Shown here piece by piece: positions 1 through 9,120 of a stretch of DNA of 64,000 nucleotides. The position numbers and the translations under genes were made by a program. The first letter of the stretch is position 1; each line of letters begins with the position of its first letter. Below the pieces are notes generated by a model. It did no database searches. It worked only from the letters and a program-made list of their open reading frames with translations, and was not told the DNA's origin. The stretch comes from Beijerinckiaceae bacterium (GTDB lineage Bacteria > Pseudomonadota > Alphaproteobacteria > Rhizobiales > Beijerinckiaceae), in assembly GCA_004564215.1 (NCBI GenBank), contig CP024846.1, positions 2,927,501 to 2,991,500 of the forward strand, given 5' to 3'.

Positions 1-156
1 GAGATTCTGCCCTGGCTGGCCTTTGCCGGAACCCTGGCTCTCCTCTTCCTTTATTTTATCGGCGCCGAACAGGGAGCCACGGCTCTGCTCTCCGGCCAAT
101 ATGTGCATGAAACCGTGCATGACGGGCGTCATCTTCTGGGTTTCCCCTGTCACTAA
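1..156 (+). CDS. cbtB: CbtB, cobalt transporter subunit (3' part)
   Basis: The frame is open from the first base and ends in TAA at 154-156, giving 51 C-terminal residues; the start lies outside the window. A single hydrophobic helix is followed by the tail VHETVHDGRHLLGFPCH. That histidine-rich ending is the hallmark of CbtB, the small one-helix subunit that partners CbtA in B12-regulated cobalt uptake. CbtA follows 10 bp later on the same strand, which confirms the pair. A cobalamin riboswitch is expected upstream but cannot be seen here. Confidence 0.85.
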   Translation, partial: EILPWLAFAGTLALLFLYFIGAEQGATALLSGQYVHETVHDGRHLLGFPCH

Positions 157-166
157 AGGCGCGCGC

Positions 167-904
167 ATGGTCGGAGGGATTCTTCTGCGCGGTTTGCTCG
201 CAGGAATTATCGCGGGTCTTTTCGCCGCGGGGTTTTTAAGCTTCGCCGGCGAGCCTTCGATCGAACGTGCGATCGCTTACGAAAGCGCTGCGGAGTCGGC
301 ATCCGGACACATGGCGGAGCCTGAGCTCGTGAGCCGAAGCGTCCAGCGGGGGGCCGGACTTTGGATCGCCAGCACCGTCTATGGTGCGGCGATCGGCGGC
401 TTTTTCAGCCTGGCTTTCGCCTTCGCTTATGGGCGCTTGGGGAGTCACGATCCGCGGATCCTGTCGGTCCTGCTGGCTTGCATGGGGTTCGTCGCCATGG
501 TGCTCGTGCCGGAGCTGAAATATCCCTCCAATCCGCCGGCCATCGGCGCGCCCGAAACCATCGCCGCGCGCACTGCCGTTTATTTCGGAATGCTCGCCAT
601 TTCCGTGCTCGCGATGATTTTTTCCGCGACGCTGCTCAAACTGCTTGCGGCCCGCCTCGGCTCCTGGAATGGCGCGCTCGCTTCTGCTGCCGTCTTTGTC
701 GCCATCGTCGGTTCGGCGGCGGTGGCTCTGCCGTCCGTCGATGAGGTTCCAAGCGATTTTCCGGCCAACGTTCTTTGGAACTTTCGCGTGGCGTCCCTAG
801 GGGCGCGCGCAATATTGTGGACCACGCTCGGATTGGCTTTCGGGGCTATGACGCATATGTGGTTTAGTCTCGGGGAAGGGTGCTCGCGGCCACGTTCCGC
901 TTGA
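167..904 (+). CDS. cbtA: CbtA, cobalt transporter membrane subunit
   Basis: This 245-residue integral membrane protein starts at the ATG 10 bp after the cbtB stop; the frame runs open further upstream but overlaps cbtB. About five hydrophobic segments are visible (near residues 5-25, 65-85, 95-110, 140-160 and 220-235). A conserved-looking loop, LVPELKYPSNPPAIG, is typical of CbtA. The family is thought to carry cobalt across the inner membrane for cobalamin synthesis. The pair is probably co-transcribed from a promoter left of the window. Confidence 0.85.
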   Translation: MVGGILLRGLLAGIIAGLFAAGFLSFAGEPSIERAIAYESAAESASGHMAEPELVSRSVQRGAGLWIASTVYGAAIGGFFSLAFAFAYGRLGSHDPRILSVLLACMGFVAMVLVPELKYPSNPPAIGAPETIAARTAVYFGMLAISVLAMIFSATLLKLLAARLGSWNGALASAAVFVAIVGSAAVALPSVDEVPSDFPANVLWNFRVASLGARAILWTTLGLAFGAMTHMWFSLGEGCSRPRSA

Positions 905-971
905 GCGTCTTGCCGCGGGGTCGCCAGCACCCAAAGGTGGCAGCACTTTGTGAAATGAGGTCAGACCGAAC

Positions 972-2069
972 ATGCCCGCCAAATCCTTAGCCTCTGTCGG
1001 CGACCATTTTCTGATCGGCCTCAAGCCTTCGCCGGTCTTGGATGATCGCGACCGCGCGCTTCTTGCGGATTTGCGGCCTGCCGGTGTCATCCTGTTCAAG
1101 AGCAACTTTCGTCACGACCTGCCTTACGAAGCATGGCTCGAGAGCCATGCCCGGTTGATCGACGACATTCGCGCGGCGACCGGGCGCGAGCGCATGTTCA
1201 TCGCGATGGATCATGAGGGTGGGAGGGTTTGCCGGACGCCGCCCCCAATTACGCGCTTCGCCTATGCGGCGCGATGGGCACCCCATGCAGCCGAGGTCGG
1301 CCACGCGATGGGGCGCGAGCTTGCTTCGCTCGGGATCAACCTGTGCTTTGCTCCGGTGCTCGACATTCACACCAATCCGGCCAATCCCGTGATCGGCGAA
1401 CGCGCGTTTGGGCAAACGGCCGAGGCTGTGATCGCTGCGGCGCTGCCGTTCATGCAGGCGCTGCAGGCCGAAAAAATCATACCCTGCGGCAAGCATTTTC
1501 CCGGACATGGCGATACGAGCATCGACTCCCATTTCGGACTGCCGTCGCAAGCGCTCAGCCTTGCCTGCCTTCGCGGACGCGAGATCAAGCCTTTTGCCGC
1601 GGCGATCCAAGCCGGCATTCCGATGCTGATGACCTCGCATATTCTTTTTCCCAGCGTCGACCCCGATGCGCCGGTAACGCTGTCGCATCTTTTTGCGACC
1701 GGTATTTTGCGCGAGGAGCTCGGTTTTACTGGAGTTGCAATCTCGGATGATATTGGGATGGGCGCCATGAAGGGGCTGTTCGACAGCCCCGATGCGGCGG
1801 TCCGCTTTATTGAGGCCGGCTGCGACATGGTCATGGTCTGCGCGCATTTCACCGACGCCGGCCGCGCCAGGGGATTTGCCGGCGCGATCCTGGCGGCGGT
1901 CGAAGCAGGCCGTTTGGACCCGGACCTCTTGGCGCGGTCGCGCGCGCGGATCGAAAGCCTGCTGGCGCGAACATCGATCAACGCGGTCCATTCTTTGCCG
2001 GACGCCACCTTCCGGGAACACGCCGCCGCCGGAGCTTTGTACGAAGCGACGACCGTCGAAGTGGTTTAG
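972..2069 (+). CDS. nagZ: Beta-N-acetylhexosaminidase NagZ-like (GH3)
   Basis: This 365-residue cytoplasmic glycoside hydrolase belongs to family 3. The NagZ signature KHFPGHGDTSIDSH lies near residues 174-187 and supplies the loop His-Asp dyad. The probable nucleophile Asp is in AISDDIGMG near residue 258. NagZ removes GlcNAc from anhydromuropeptides during cell wall recycling. The length is slightly above the usual 340 or so. GAGGT lies 12 bases before the ATG. It follows cbtA by 67 bp and converges on the phosphoesterase gene. Other recycling genes are not nearby. Confidence 0.9.
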   Translation: MPAKSLASVGDHFLIGLKPSPVLDDRDRALLADLRPAGVILFKSNFRHDLPYEAWLESHARLIDDIRAATGRERMFIAMDHEGGRVCRTPPPITRFAYAARWAPHAAEVGHAMGRELASLGINLCFAPVLDIHTNPANPVIGERAFGQTAEAVIAAALPFMQALQAEKIIPCGKHFPGHGDTSIDSHFGLPSQALSLACLRGREIKPFAAAIQAGIPMLMTSHILFPSVDPDAPVTLSHLFATGILREELGFTGVAISDDIGMGAMKGLFDSPDAAVRFIEAGCDMVMVCAHFTDAGRARGFAGAILAAVEAGRLDPDLLARSRARIESLLARTSINAVHSLPDATFREHAAAGALYEATTVEVV

Positions 2070-2127
2070 GCTGGCAGGCCGAAGATTTGTTGTGTTTTGG
2101 TGGTCATGCTTGAGCCAGCGGACGCCT

Positions 2128-3057
2128 TCAAGATTGCGGGTTTGTCCCGTTTGGTCCGTCACCGATGATCAGTTCGACGATCTCCGGTGGCCGCATAAAG
2201 CGAACCGGCGCATAGGATGTGCCGAGGCCAGCCGAAATGATCAAATGGCGGCGTCTTTCGACGATATGTCCATAGATCAGATCCATCCCATAGTGGGACC
2301 GTAAATAGTCTTTGCTGAAAATCGGAAGATTGATCTGGCCTCCATGCGTGTGTCCGCAAAGGGTCAGCGAAACGCGGTCCGGAACACGCCTGAACACGTA
2401 AGGTTCATGCGCCAGCAAAATAACGGGAGCGGGGTCCCGGATCTGTGCCATCGTGCCAGGGAGATCGTCGAGCCCTCGAAAGCGTCTTGGCGCCTTTGGC
2501 TGGGCGATTTGATCGCCGAGACCGGCGACCCAGAAGGCTCGGCCGTCCTTAGTGAGGCGCAGCGCGTTGTTCTCGAGAACCGCGATGCCAGCCCCGCGCA
2601 AAGCGCTGCGAACGCCTTCCGCGTCATCGGCCGGCATCCCGGGCAGAGCGCCGTGCCACCAGTCATGATTGCCAAGGACCGCATAGCTGCCGAGCGGCGG
2701 CTTCAAGACGGACAGGGCCTCGCCCCATTGATCCGGCATCACGGGCCCGGTGACAATGCGATGGCCACCCGCGAAATCGCCGAGGAGGAAAACGACGTCC
2801 GGTTTTAAATCATTGGTCAATTCGGCAATGCCGCGAATGCGGCTGGCCGGCATCCAGGGTTCGCAGGCATGAATATCGGCCAGTACGACGGCCTTGAGGA
2901 GCAAGCCATCAGGCCAATTTGGCGGGGTCAGCCGATAGGAGGTTATGTTGAGACGTAAACCGGGTTCAAACGCAAAAGCGTAGGAGCTAAGGCCAGCGCT
3001 CGCCCAGACCGCGGCGCCGGCCCCTTGTAGAAAAAGCCGTCGGCTTATGCTGGTCAT
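2128..3057 (-). CDS. Tat-exported calcineurin-like metallophosphoesterase
   Basis: This 309-residue protein has the metal-binding blocks of the calcineurin-like superfamily: DIHACE near residue 61, GDFAGG near 94, GNHDWWHG near 131 and HTHGGQ near 238. The N-terminus SRRLFLQGAGAAVWA is a twin-arginine signal, so folding with metals before export is likely. ATG at 3057 is preferred to an in-frame TTG three bases upstream. Relatives act on UDP-diacylglucosamine or other phosphoesters; the substrate here is unknown. It is monocistronic and convergent with nagZ. Confidence 0.85.
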   Translation of the reverse strand: MTSISRRLFLQGAGAAVWASAGLSSYAFAFEPGLRLNITSYRLTPPNWPDGLLLKAVVLADIHACEPWMPASRIRGIAELTNDLKPDVVFLLGDFAGGHRIVTGPVMPDQWGEALSVLKPPLGSYAVLGNHDWWHGALPGMPADDAEGVRSALRGAGIAVLENNALRLTKDGRAFWVAGLGDQIAQPKAPRRFRGLDDLPGTMAQIRDPAPVILLAHEPYVFRRVPDRVSLTLCGHTHGGQINLPIFSKDYLRSHYGMDLIYGHIVERRRHLIISAGLGTSYAPVRFMRPPEIVELIIGDGPNGTNPQS

Positions 3058-3121
3058 CAACGAACTTTACAATACGGCGTCCAAACCATCAAAATTAAAT
3101 GGTGTTTGTCGCCGTGTTTCC

Positions 3122-3316
3122 TTACGCGGCCTCGTCGTCCCTGAGGACGGCCGGAATATCCTTACGGTTTTGCGCCGGCTTTTGCGGCTTGTGCGCGGTT
3201 GCCTCAAGCGCTGCCGCGACGGCCGAAATCCCAATTTCGCGATAAAGCTTGGAGAGGAGGTCGCGGGACCGGCCGATGGCGGCCGCAGGTTGGGAAATGT
3301 TTTGCTCGGTTACCAT
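3122..3316 (-). CDS. Small hypothetical protein (VTEQ type)
   Basis: A 64-residue frame begins MVTEQNISQPAAAIGRS and ends in an acidic tail, RDDEAA. The frame runs open upstream to 3364, but this ATG gives the more natural protein. The ribosome binding site is poor: an A-rich run precedes the ATG. The first residues resemble the N-terminus VTEQSISGDTGRS of the small gene at 35614-35823, so both may belong to one family of short helical proteins. Function unknown. Confidence 0.45.
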   Translation of the reverse strand: MVTEQNISQPAAAIGRSRDLLSKLYREIGISAVAAALEATAHKPQKPAQNRKDIPAVLRDDEAA

Positions 3317-3551
3317 TTTTTTTGTCCATGCCTGATGCGCAATGAGGTGCGGAGCTTTGATCATGTGGTGAGGAAGTTAACGCTGTGTAACTTCGACCGT
3401 TCACTTTTCGAAATGATTGAGAAGCTCTGCTGTTCCGACTGTTAGAAAACACATGTGACGATTTTTATATGTGCGCAAACGCGCTCGTCGGCCAAGCTTG
3501 AATAACAATGCTGCAATCTCCTGTCATTTATCGTTCAAGCTCGACCGTGAG

Positions 3552-5006
3552 TCAGGACCCCATCGCGGGGGCGCGAAAACCCGCGCCGAGCTGCTCGATC
3601 ATGGCCGCGCAGGCGATCGCCGTGCGATCCTCGAAGCTGGCGGCAATAATTTGCACGCCGCGCGGCAAGCCATCTTTTCCCAGCATTACCGGTGCTATAG
3701 CGGCCGGTAAACCGGATCCAGTAGCAAGACTAGCCCAATGCATGAGGTCAAAATAGGGCGTTTTCCGACCATTCACGAATATGTGCTTTTGATGGGGATC
3801 GGCCGCATGATCGTGGCGAATGGCTGCGGTCGGAGCGGACGGGCAAAGCACGACATCGGTCCGCTCGAAAAACCGTGCCCATTCCTGCTGGAGATAAGAC
3901 CGACGCGCCTGAAGGCTGAGGAAATCCGCTCCGCTCAGGCTCATCCCGCGCACTTGTAAAGCGCGTTGGGAAAGGTCCCCGATTTCGAAATCCTTCGCGC
4001 TGGCCGCGAGTTTCTCCCGCACCCTTTCCGGCAGACCAGCGCCAATGATCGCATGGGTCAGGACGGCAAAGACCTCCCATGCTTCTTGAAAGGAGAATGC
4101 CGGGCGCGCGGTATTATCCACGATGGCTCCCGCCGCTTCGAGCATGAGCGCCGCCTTTTGCACGGCTTCGGCGACGGTCGCGTCAACCGGAGCAAAGGGC
4201 TCATCCAGCCAGAGCGCCACGCGCAAACCCTTTGGAAAAGTTTTGCGGGCCGGAGCAAAAGCTTCGGCCTGTGCCATGGGATCGCGCGGTCCAACCAGGA
4301 CGTCGAGGGCTAGCGCCAGATCCGCGGCGGAGCGGGCGAGCGGCCCTGCGACGGTGAACTCGGGATTGCGTCCAAGGCGCAGATCCGGCATCGGCGGGAT
4401 ATGGCCATGTGTGGAGATTAGATTCCAGGTCGTTCTCAGGCCGAAGATGCCGCAGCAATGAGCCGGCCAGCGGATCGACCCGGCGAGGTCCGAGCCGAGT
4501 TCGAGCGCGCTCAAGCCGCTGGCGATCGCCACTGCGGCACCGCCGGAGGAACCGCCTGGAGAAAACTCCAGGTTCCAGGGATTATTGGTGGTTCCGTAGA
4601 TGGCGTTGTAGGTTTGAAAGTCTCCCGTCAAAAGGGGGACATTGGTCTTGCCGAGAATGATCGCACCGGCATTTCGAAGCCGTGCGACGGCACTGGCGTC
4701 TTCGACCGGCACGTAATTGGCGAGGGCAGGGGACCCGACGCAGGTTCGCATCCCGGCCACCTCGAAGGAGTCCTTGATCGTTACCGGCAAGCCTTCCAGC
4801 GGGCGGGCGTCGCCCCGCGCGAGGCGGTCATCGGCGGTGGCGGCAGCCTGCCATGCCGAGGCTTCGTCTATCACGACGATCGCGTTCAAAGCCGGGTTAT
4901 GGCGCTCGATCGCCGCCAAAGTGGCGGCCAGGAGATCACGCGCGGAAAATTCCCCTCGGCGCAGCGCTGCACGCAGATTGGTAGCGGAATCGAACAAATT
5001 TGGCAT
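3552..5006 (-). CDS. Amidase signature family hydrolase
   Basis: This 484-residue enzyme carries the Ser-cisSer-Lys triad of the amidase signature family: Lys in PVTIKDSF, Ser in SPGGSSGGAA and the nucleophile Ser in SDLAGSIR. The start is MPNLFDSATNLR, with AGGGCGAG just before the ATG; the open frame runs 31 codons further but lacks family similarity. The family hydrolyses carboxamides. Without GatB or GatC nearby and with a variable C-terminus, a catabolic or detoxifying amidase is likelier than GatA. Substrate unknown. Confidence 0.88.
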   Translation of the reverse strand: MPNLFDSATNLRAALRRGEFSARDLLAATLAAIERHNPALNAIVVIDEASAWQAAATADDRLARGDARPLEGLPVTIKDSFEVAGMRTCVGSPALANYVPVEDASAVARLRNAGAIILGKTNVPLLTGDFQTYNAIYGTTNNPWNLEFSPGGSSGGAAVAIASGLSALELGSDLAGSIRWPAHCCGIFGLRTTWNLISTHGHIPPMPDLRLGRNPEFTVAGPLARSAADLALALDVLVGPRDPMAQAEAFAPARKTFPKGLRVALWLDEPFAPVDATVAEAVQKAALMLEAAGAIVDNTARPAFSFQEAWEVFAVLTHAIIGAGLPERVREKLAASAKDFEIGDLSQRALQVRGMSLSGADFLSLQARRSYLQQEWARFFERTDVVLCPSAPTAAIRHDHAADPHQKHIFVNGRKTPYFDLMHWASLATGSGLPAAIAPVMLGKDGLPRGVQIIAASFEDRTAIACAAMIEQLGAGFRAPAMGS

Positions 5007-5229
5007 GACTCGCCCTTGTGAAAATGGTCTAGAACGTGATCCGCCGGTGCAGCTCAGATCGGATCGGGGCCGGATGTATCGATTGCCGAGCCGGCGCAAA
5101 GGCGCCGGCGGGCAGGATGGCTGGATTGGCGTGACGGCGAATACAAGGATTTTGGATTTTTTTCCAATGCGGATAGATCAGCTTGCGTAAGGCCAGACAC
5201 CAAGTCGATCGCAAAAGGGACCAGTCGAA

Positions 5230-5994
5230 ATGCGGCGTCTAATCATCGAGGAGCCCTATTCCCGGGCTGCGTTGCTCAGCCGGCGTCTTGCGGTTTTTTC
5301 GCTCGCGGTCGCTCTTGTTGGCATTTTGGGTGTCTGGCGCGGTTTCGATCTCCTTGCGGTGCTTGGCGGCGCTGCGTTGATCGCCTGCGTTGCGATTCTA
5401 TCCGCGGTTTTGGCTTTTGTGATCATTTGGCGCAGCGGGCGCAAAGGGGCCGGAGAGGCGTTTGGCGGGCTTCTCCTCGCCGCCTTGCTGCTGGCCTATC
5501 CGGCCTATCTTGCGCAACGGACTCTGCGCCTGCCGCATCTGTCGGATATTTCGACAGACATTGCCGAACCTCCCGCCTTTTCGCTGTCGCATGAGGCGCT
5601 GGCTGCGCGTGGCGACGTGACGGCGCCAAGCATCCCGGTTTCGAGGCGCAAGGCACAGCTTTTGGCCTATCCTCATATCCAGCCGATCCTTCTCGATCTC
5701 GACGCGCCCGAAGCCTTCGACGCAGTTCAAAAAGCGGTCACGGCAAATGGCTGGAAGATCGTCGAACAAAAGCCGCCCGGCGGACGCGTCGGCGTCGGTC
5801 ACGTCGATGCCATTGCAACCAGTTTTATCTTCGGGTTTCCCTCTGATGTGACGGTGAGGCTTCGGCCGCTGGCCGGTCAGACGCGCATCGACATCCGTTC
5901 CGTTTCGCGTTTCGGTTCCTTTGATTTTGGCGCCGACCCCCGCAATATCGAAAAATTCGAGGCCGCCTTATTGAATGTCGTCGACAAGAAGTGA
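5230..5994 (+). CDS. DUF1499 family membrane protein
   Basis: The 254 residues contain three hydrophobic segments in the first 100 residues, then a soluble DUF1499 domain from about residue 145. The DUF1499 region includes a pattern seen widely in alphaproteobacteria: YPHIQPILLD, then a GWKIVE strand, then SRFGSFDFGADPRNI near the end. The function of the family is unknown. It is divergent from the amidase across a 223-bp gap. Its last 27 bp overlap the convergent SRPBCC gene. Confidence 0.85.
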   Translation: MRRLIIEEPYSRAALLSRRLAVFSLAVALVGILGVWRGFDLLAVLGGAALIACVAILSAVLAFVIIWRSGRKGAGEAFGGLLLAALLLAYPAYLAQRTLRLPHLSDISTDIAEPPAFSLSHEALAARGDVTAPSIPVSRRKAQLLAYPHIQPILLDLDAPEAFDAVQKAVTANGWKIVEQKPPGGRVGVGHVDAIATSFIFGFPSDVTVRLRPLAGQTRIDIRSVSRFGSFDFGADPRNIEKFEAALLNVVDKK

Positions 5995-6501
5995 TGGCAA
6001 GGTTCGGATGAACTGCGGATCATGGGTCCGGTGATTCGGCGGTTGAGGCATCGGAATTTTGGGCACCCGGCCGGTTTCGAGCAGTGACTTCAAGCCACAC
6101 AGAATAATGGGCCAGCCAGCCCGTCCCCCTTCCAGCAAATGTTCCGGTATGGGCGTCGGATGGGATTCGGTCATGGTCAAGCGAACGACTTCCCCCATCG
6201 GCTCAATCTCATAGGTGACGATTGCCTCGGGAAGATTCTTGAACGCCTCGACCGATTCCAGGATCCACGTCACCATCAATTTACGCGGCGGGTCGGCTTC
6301 GACGATTTTGCCCCTCACATCCACACTTCCGTCAGGACTGCGCAATATCCATTCCGATCCACGCTTCCAATCGGACTCAACACGGTGTCCGAAAAAATAT
6401 TGGGTCGTGAATTCGCTCGCAGTGAGGGCGCCCCAGCATTTTTCAGGCGTGGTTGCTATGTAGGTGACGTAAACGGTCTCCTGCGTCGTCGCTTTACCCA
6501 T
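5968..6501 (-). CDS. SRPBCC (AHSA1-like) domain protein
   Basis: A 177-residue START/Bet v1-fold protein. It begins MGKATTQETVYVTYIATTPE and shows the AHSA1 pattern of ligand-binding regulators: W in CWGALTASEF, GSEW, then IVEADPPRKLMVTW. GAGGG precedes the ATG at 6501. It lies 31 bp after the MBL-fold gene on the same strand and is probably its operon partner. The 3' end overlaps DUF1499 on the other strand. In bacteria such proteins often accompany ArsR regulators; none is seen here. Confidence 0.8.
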   Translation of the reverse strand: MGKATTQETVYVTYIATTPEKCWGALTASEFTTQYFFGHRVESDWKRGSEWILRSPDGSVDVRGKIVEADPPRKLMVTWILESVEAFKNLPEAIVTYEIEPMGEVVRLTMTESHPTPIPEHLLEGGRAGWPIILCGLKSLLETGRVPKIPMPQPPNHRTHDPQFIRTLPSLLVDDIQ

Positions 6502-6532
6502 CGGTTTTTCCCTCGAATCCGAAGCCCACACT

Positions 6533-7450
6533 CTAAACAGGACGATAGACGGCACCGAGCGTCGCCGTACCTTCGGTACTGACCAGCCCGCGTTCGGCAA
6601 GATCCTCCAAATGTGCGAGGACCGACAAGGACGCCGCATAAGTGAGGACGGGGTCGAGGTCCTTGTAGACATTGGCCACGATCGCGCCGATCGTCTCGTC
6701 CCCGGCCTCGAGGCGAGCACGGATGGATTTTTCGCGAGTTCGGCGATGCTGCGCGAGGGCACGTATGTAGCGCTGCGGTTCGTTGACAGGACCGCCATGG
6801 CCTGGCCAATAAATCCTATCGTTACGGCCGCTGAGTTTTTCAAGCGATGCCATGTAGTCCCGCATGGTTCCGTCTGGAGGCAAGACGACCGACGTCGACC
6901 AGGCCATGACATGATCGCCGGAAAAAAGCGCCTTTTCTTGTGGCAGGGCAAAGGCGAGATGGTTCTTCGTGTGGCCGGGGGTTTCGACGCAGACCAAGGC
7001 AAAATTTGCGGTTTCGATTGCCTCGCCCTCGCGCAGAATTTTGTCCGGCGCATAGTCTTGATCGTGGGCGGCATCGACGGCGGCGCCTATTGGCCGCTGT
7101 GTGAAGTCCTGTGGAGGGCAACCGATGATCCTTGCCCCCGTTGCGGCTTTCAGCGCGCGCGCTCCAGGGGAATGATCGCGATGCGTATGTGTAACAAGGA
7201 TGGCTGTCACATTTTCGTTCCGCAGGGCTGCGAGCAAGGCGGCGATATGGGCAGGACCCTCGGGGCCCGGATCGATGACAGCGACGTCGCCATTGCCGAC
7301 GACATAAGTGCAGGTTCCGGTAAAGGTCATCGGGCCTGGGTTGCCGGCGACCATACGGCGGACCAACGGCGAGAGCCGTACCAATTCGCCTGGGCCGCCC
7401 AGGAATGAACGGTCGAAGGAAATCTCGCTGTCCTGCGTTTGGTCGTTCAT
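6533..7450 (-). CDS. MBL-fold metallohydrolase, LACTB2-like
   Basis: This 305-residue metallo-beta-lactamase-fold hydrolase starts at MNDQTQDSE. The metal ligands sit in HTHRDHSPG near residue 105, with later histidines in TPGHTKNH and SGDHVM. After the fold, residues from about 245 form the winged-helix tail typical of the LACTB2/RNase Z-like subgroup. Members hydrolyse thioesters or RNA; the substrate is unknown here. It is the first gene of a likely two-gene operon with the SRPBCC protein. Confidence 0.85.
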   Translation of the reverse strand: MNDQTQDSEISFDRSFLGGPGELVRLSPLVRRMVAGNPGPMTFTGTCTYVVGNGDVAVIDPGPEGPAHIAALLAALRNENVTAILVTHTHRDHSPGARALKAATGARIIGCPPQDFTQRPIGAAVDAAHDQDYAPDKILREGEAIETANFALVCVETPGHTKNHLAFALPQEKALFSGDHVMAWSTSVVLPPDGTMRDYMASLEKLSGRNDRIYWPGHGGPVNEPQRYIRALAQHRRTREKSIRARLEAGDETIGAIVANVYKDLDPVLTYAASLSVLAHLEDLAERGLVSTEGTATLGAVYRPV

Positions 7451-7612
7451 TTTGCGTCCCGATGCGGAACATACGGCGGGCGGGAGGAACCGCGGCATTT
7501 CCTATCACATATGGCCTGCGTCCCGCGCCTGGCAGAGGCCTGCAACCGCATTTTTTCAAGGATGCCGGTTTTGAACACGCGTAGGAAAGCGAAGGAACTC
7601 CGGGGGGGGGCT

Positions 7613-8983
7613 TTAGTCGGTGCCGGAAAACACGCCGATTTGGGCCGGCGCCTCGCCGTCGCGATAGCGTTGCCACATGATCTCGTAAAGCCCTTCCATG
7701 TTGCGCGTATAGGCCTCGATATCGAAAAGGGGAGTGGTCAAGCGGTTCGCCGTGAGTTTGGCTTTGACAATGGCCAGCCGGTTTGGATTCGTCGCCAGTT
7801 CAAAAGCCAGTTCAAAATAGGCGTCGAGATCGGCCGCGATCAGCTCATCGAGCCCGATCGCGTGCAAGATGCTTCCGGCGACTCGGGAAGGAAAAGTATC
7901 GCCGGCGCAGGTGATGAGCGGCACGCCCGCCCAAAGAGCATCGCTTGCTGTCGTATGGGCGTTATAAGGTAAAGTATCGAGTACGAGATCGGCGAGCTGG
8001 AGCCGGCTCAAATGTTCGATTTGCGGTCTATCCTCGGCGAAGACTAGCCGGTCCGCCGTAATGCCCCGCCACAACGCCTCATTCTTCAGGTTTCCTTCGA
8101 CCATATCATTCTTCAGGAGCCAAAGCACGCTGCCCGGCACTTCGATCAGGAGGCGGCACCAGATGTCGAATATTTCCGGCGTGATTTTGTAGGCCTGATT
8201 GAAGCAGCAAAAGACGAAGCCATGCGCGGGTAAACCGGTGTCAGTGCGGCTGGGAGCCGTCTTGATCCGTCCCTTGCGGCCATGGGGGTGATAGCTGTGC
8301 GGCAGATAGGCAAAGGACTCGCTGTAGTCTTTGCGGCTCGCGAGCGGGGTGAGGAAAAGATCGGTGATGATGTAATCGCAGACAGTCGTGCCGAGCGTTC
8401 CCGGATAGCCGAGAAAGTTGACCTGAACAGGGGCAGGCCCGAACATCAGGATCGCCGTCCGCGTATTATGCGTATAGCCCTTGAGGTCGACGAGGATGTC
8501 GATGCCGTCGGTATGGATCGCGCGGGCTGCGTCGATATTCGACAAGGCTTCAATATCGATGAAATGATCGAAAGTGGCTTCGAGACGAGGCCGCATTCCT
8601 TTGCTGTCATCGGCGCCATAGGAATAAGCGAACAGTTCGAACCGCGCGCGGTCATGCGCTTCAAACATTTCCACGAGAAGCAGTGAAGTGGCGTGCTCGT
8701 GGAAATCGCAGGATAGGTAGCCGATTCGGATTTTGGGCCGGCTGGCGGTGTTGAAGGTGAAAGCAAGGGCGGCGCGATCGGCTGCACAGGCGGCCTGCCG
8801 GTCTTTCATCCAGAGTTCGGAACAAGCGCGCTGTTCGGCTGCACTGATGCCGGAGAAGGCGAGCAGAAGGAAAGGCGAGACCTTTCCTGATTCTCCTCGC
8901 GCGAGTTTAGCGCGGAAGCCCTCGCGCAAATCGATGAGCCCGGCCCACTCACACATGTCGCGGCTGACAAGGTTCAGCTTCAT
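7613..8983 (-). CDS. GT41 O-GlcNAc transferase-like protein without TPR
   Basis: The 456 residues match the catalytic half of bacterial SPINDLY/OGT-like proteins. The linker motif MCEWAGL is at the very N-terminus, then CDFHEHATSLLL (catalytic-domain His), and LPYNAHTTASDALWAG plus TFPSRVAGSIL for UDP-sugar binding. Full-length relatives carry many TPRs before this point; here translation begins right at the domain edge. AGGAA precedes the ATG. The open frame upstream to 9118 is not TPR-like. It probably glycosylates Ser/Thr or acts in an unlinked glycan pathway; the acceptor is unknown. Confidence 0.8.
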   Translation of the reverse strand: MKLNLVSRDMCEWAGLIDLREGFRAKLARGESGKVSPFLLLAFSGISAAEQRACSELWMKDRQAACAADRAALAFTFNTASRPKIRIGYLSCDFHEHATSLLLVEMFEAHDRARFELFAYSYGADDSKGMRPRLEATFDHFIDIEALSNIDAARAIHTDGIDILVDLKGYTHNTRTAILMFGPAPVQVNFLGYPGTLGTTVCDYIITDLFLTPLASRKDYSESFAYLPHSYHPHGRKGRIKTAPSRTDTGLPAHGFVFCCFNQAYKITPEIFDIWCRLLIEVPGSVLWLLKNDMVEGNLKNEALWRGITADRLVFAEDRPQIEHLSRLQLADLVLDTLPYNAHTTASDALWAGVPLITCAGDTFPSRVAGSILHAIGLDELIAADLDAYFELAFELATNPNRLAIVKAKLTANRLTTPLFDIEAYTRNMEGLYEIMWQRYRDGEAPAQIGVFSGTD

Positions 8984-9120
8984 GAAAGTTCCTGCATGGG
9001 CCGGGCTCTGCGTTCGGCGCAGAACACGGGAAGAAGCTGAACGTTGGGATAGGGCGGCGTGGGCGGCGTAAATTGTTTGATATAAGGAGCAAGCAAGATC
9101 GAGGCCGGTTAGGCACAAAG

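Noticed and set aside
987..2162. 391-codon open frame antisense to nagZ
   Set aside because: It is the shadow of a high-GC gene; composition is Arg/Gln-rich, no family is matched, and nagZ on the other strand has clear catalytic motifs.
7602..7610. Run of G as a phase-variation tract
   Set aside because: It lies just outside the GT41 stop codon and affects no reading frame.
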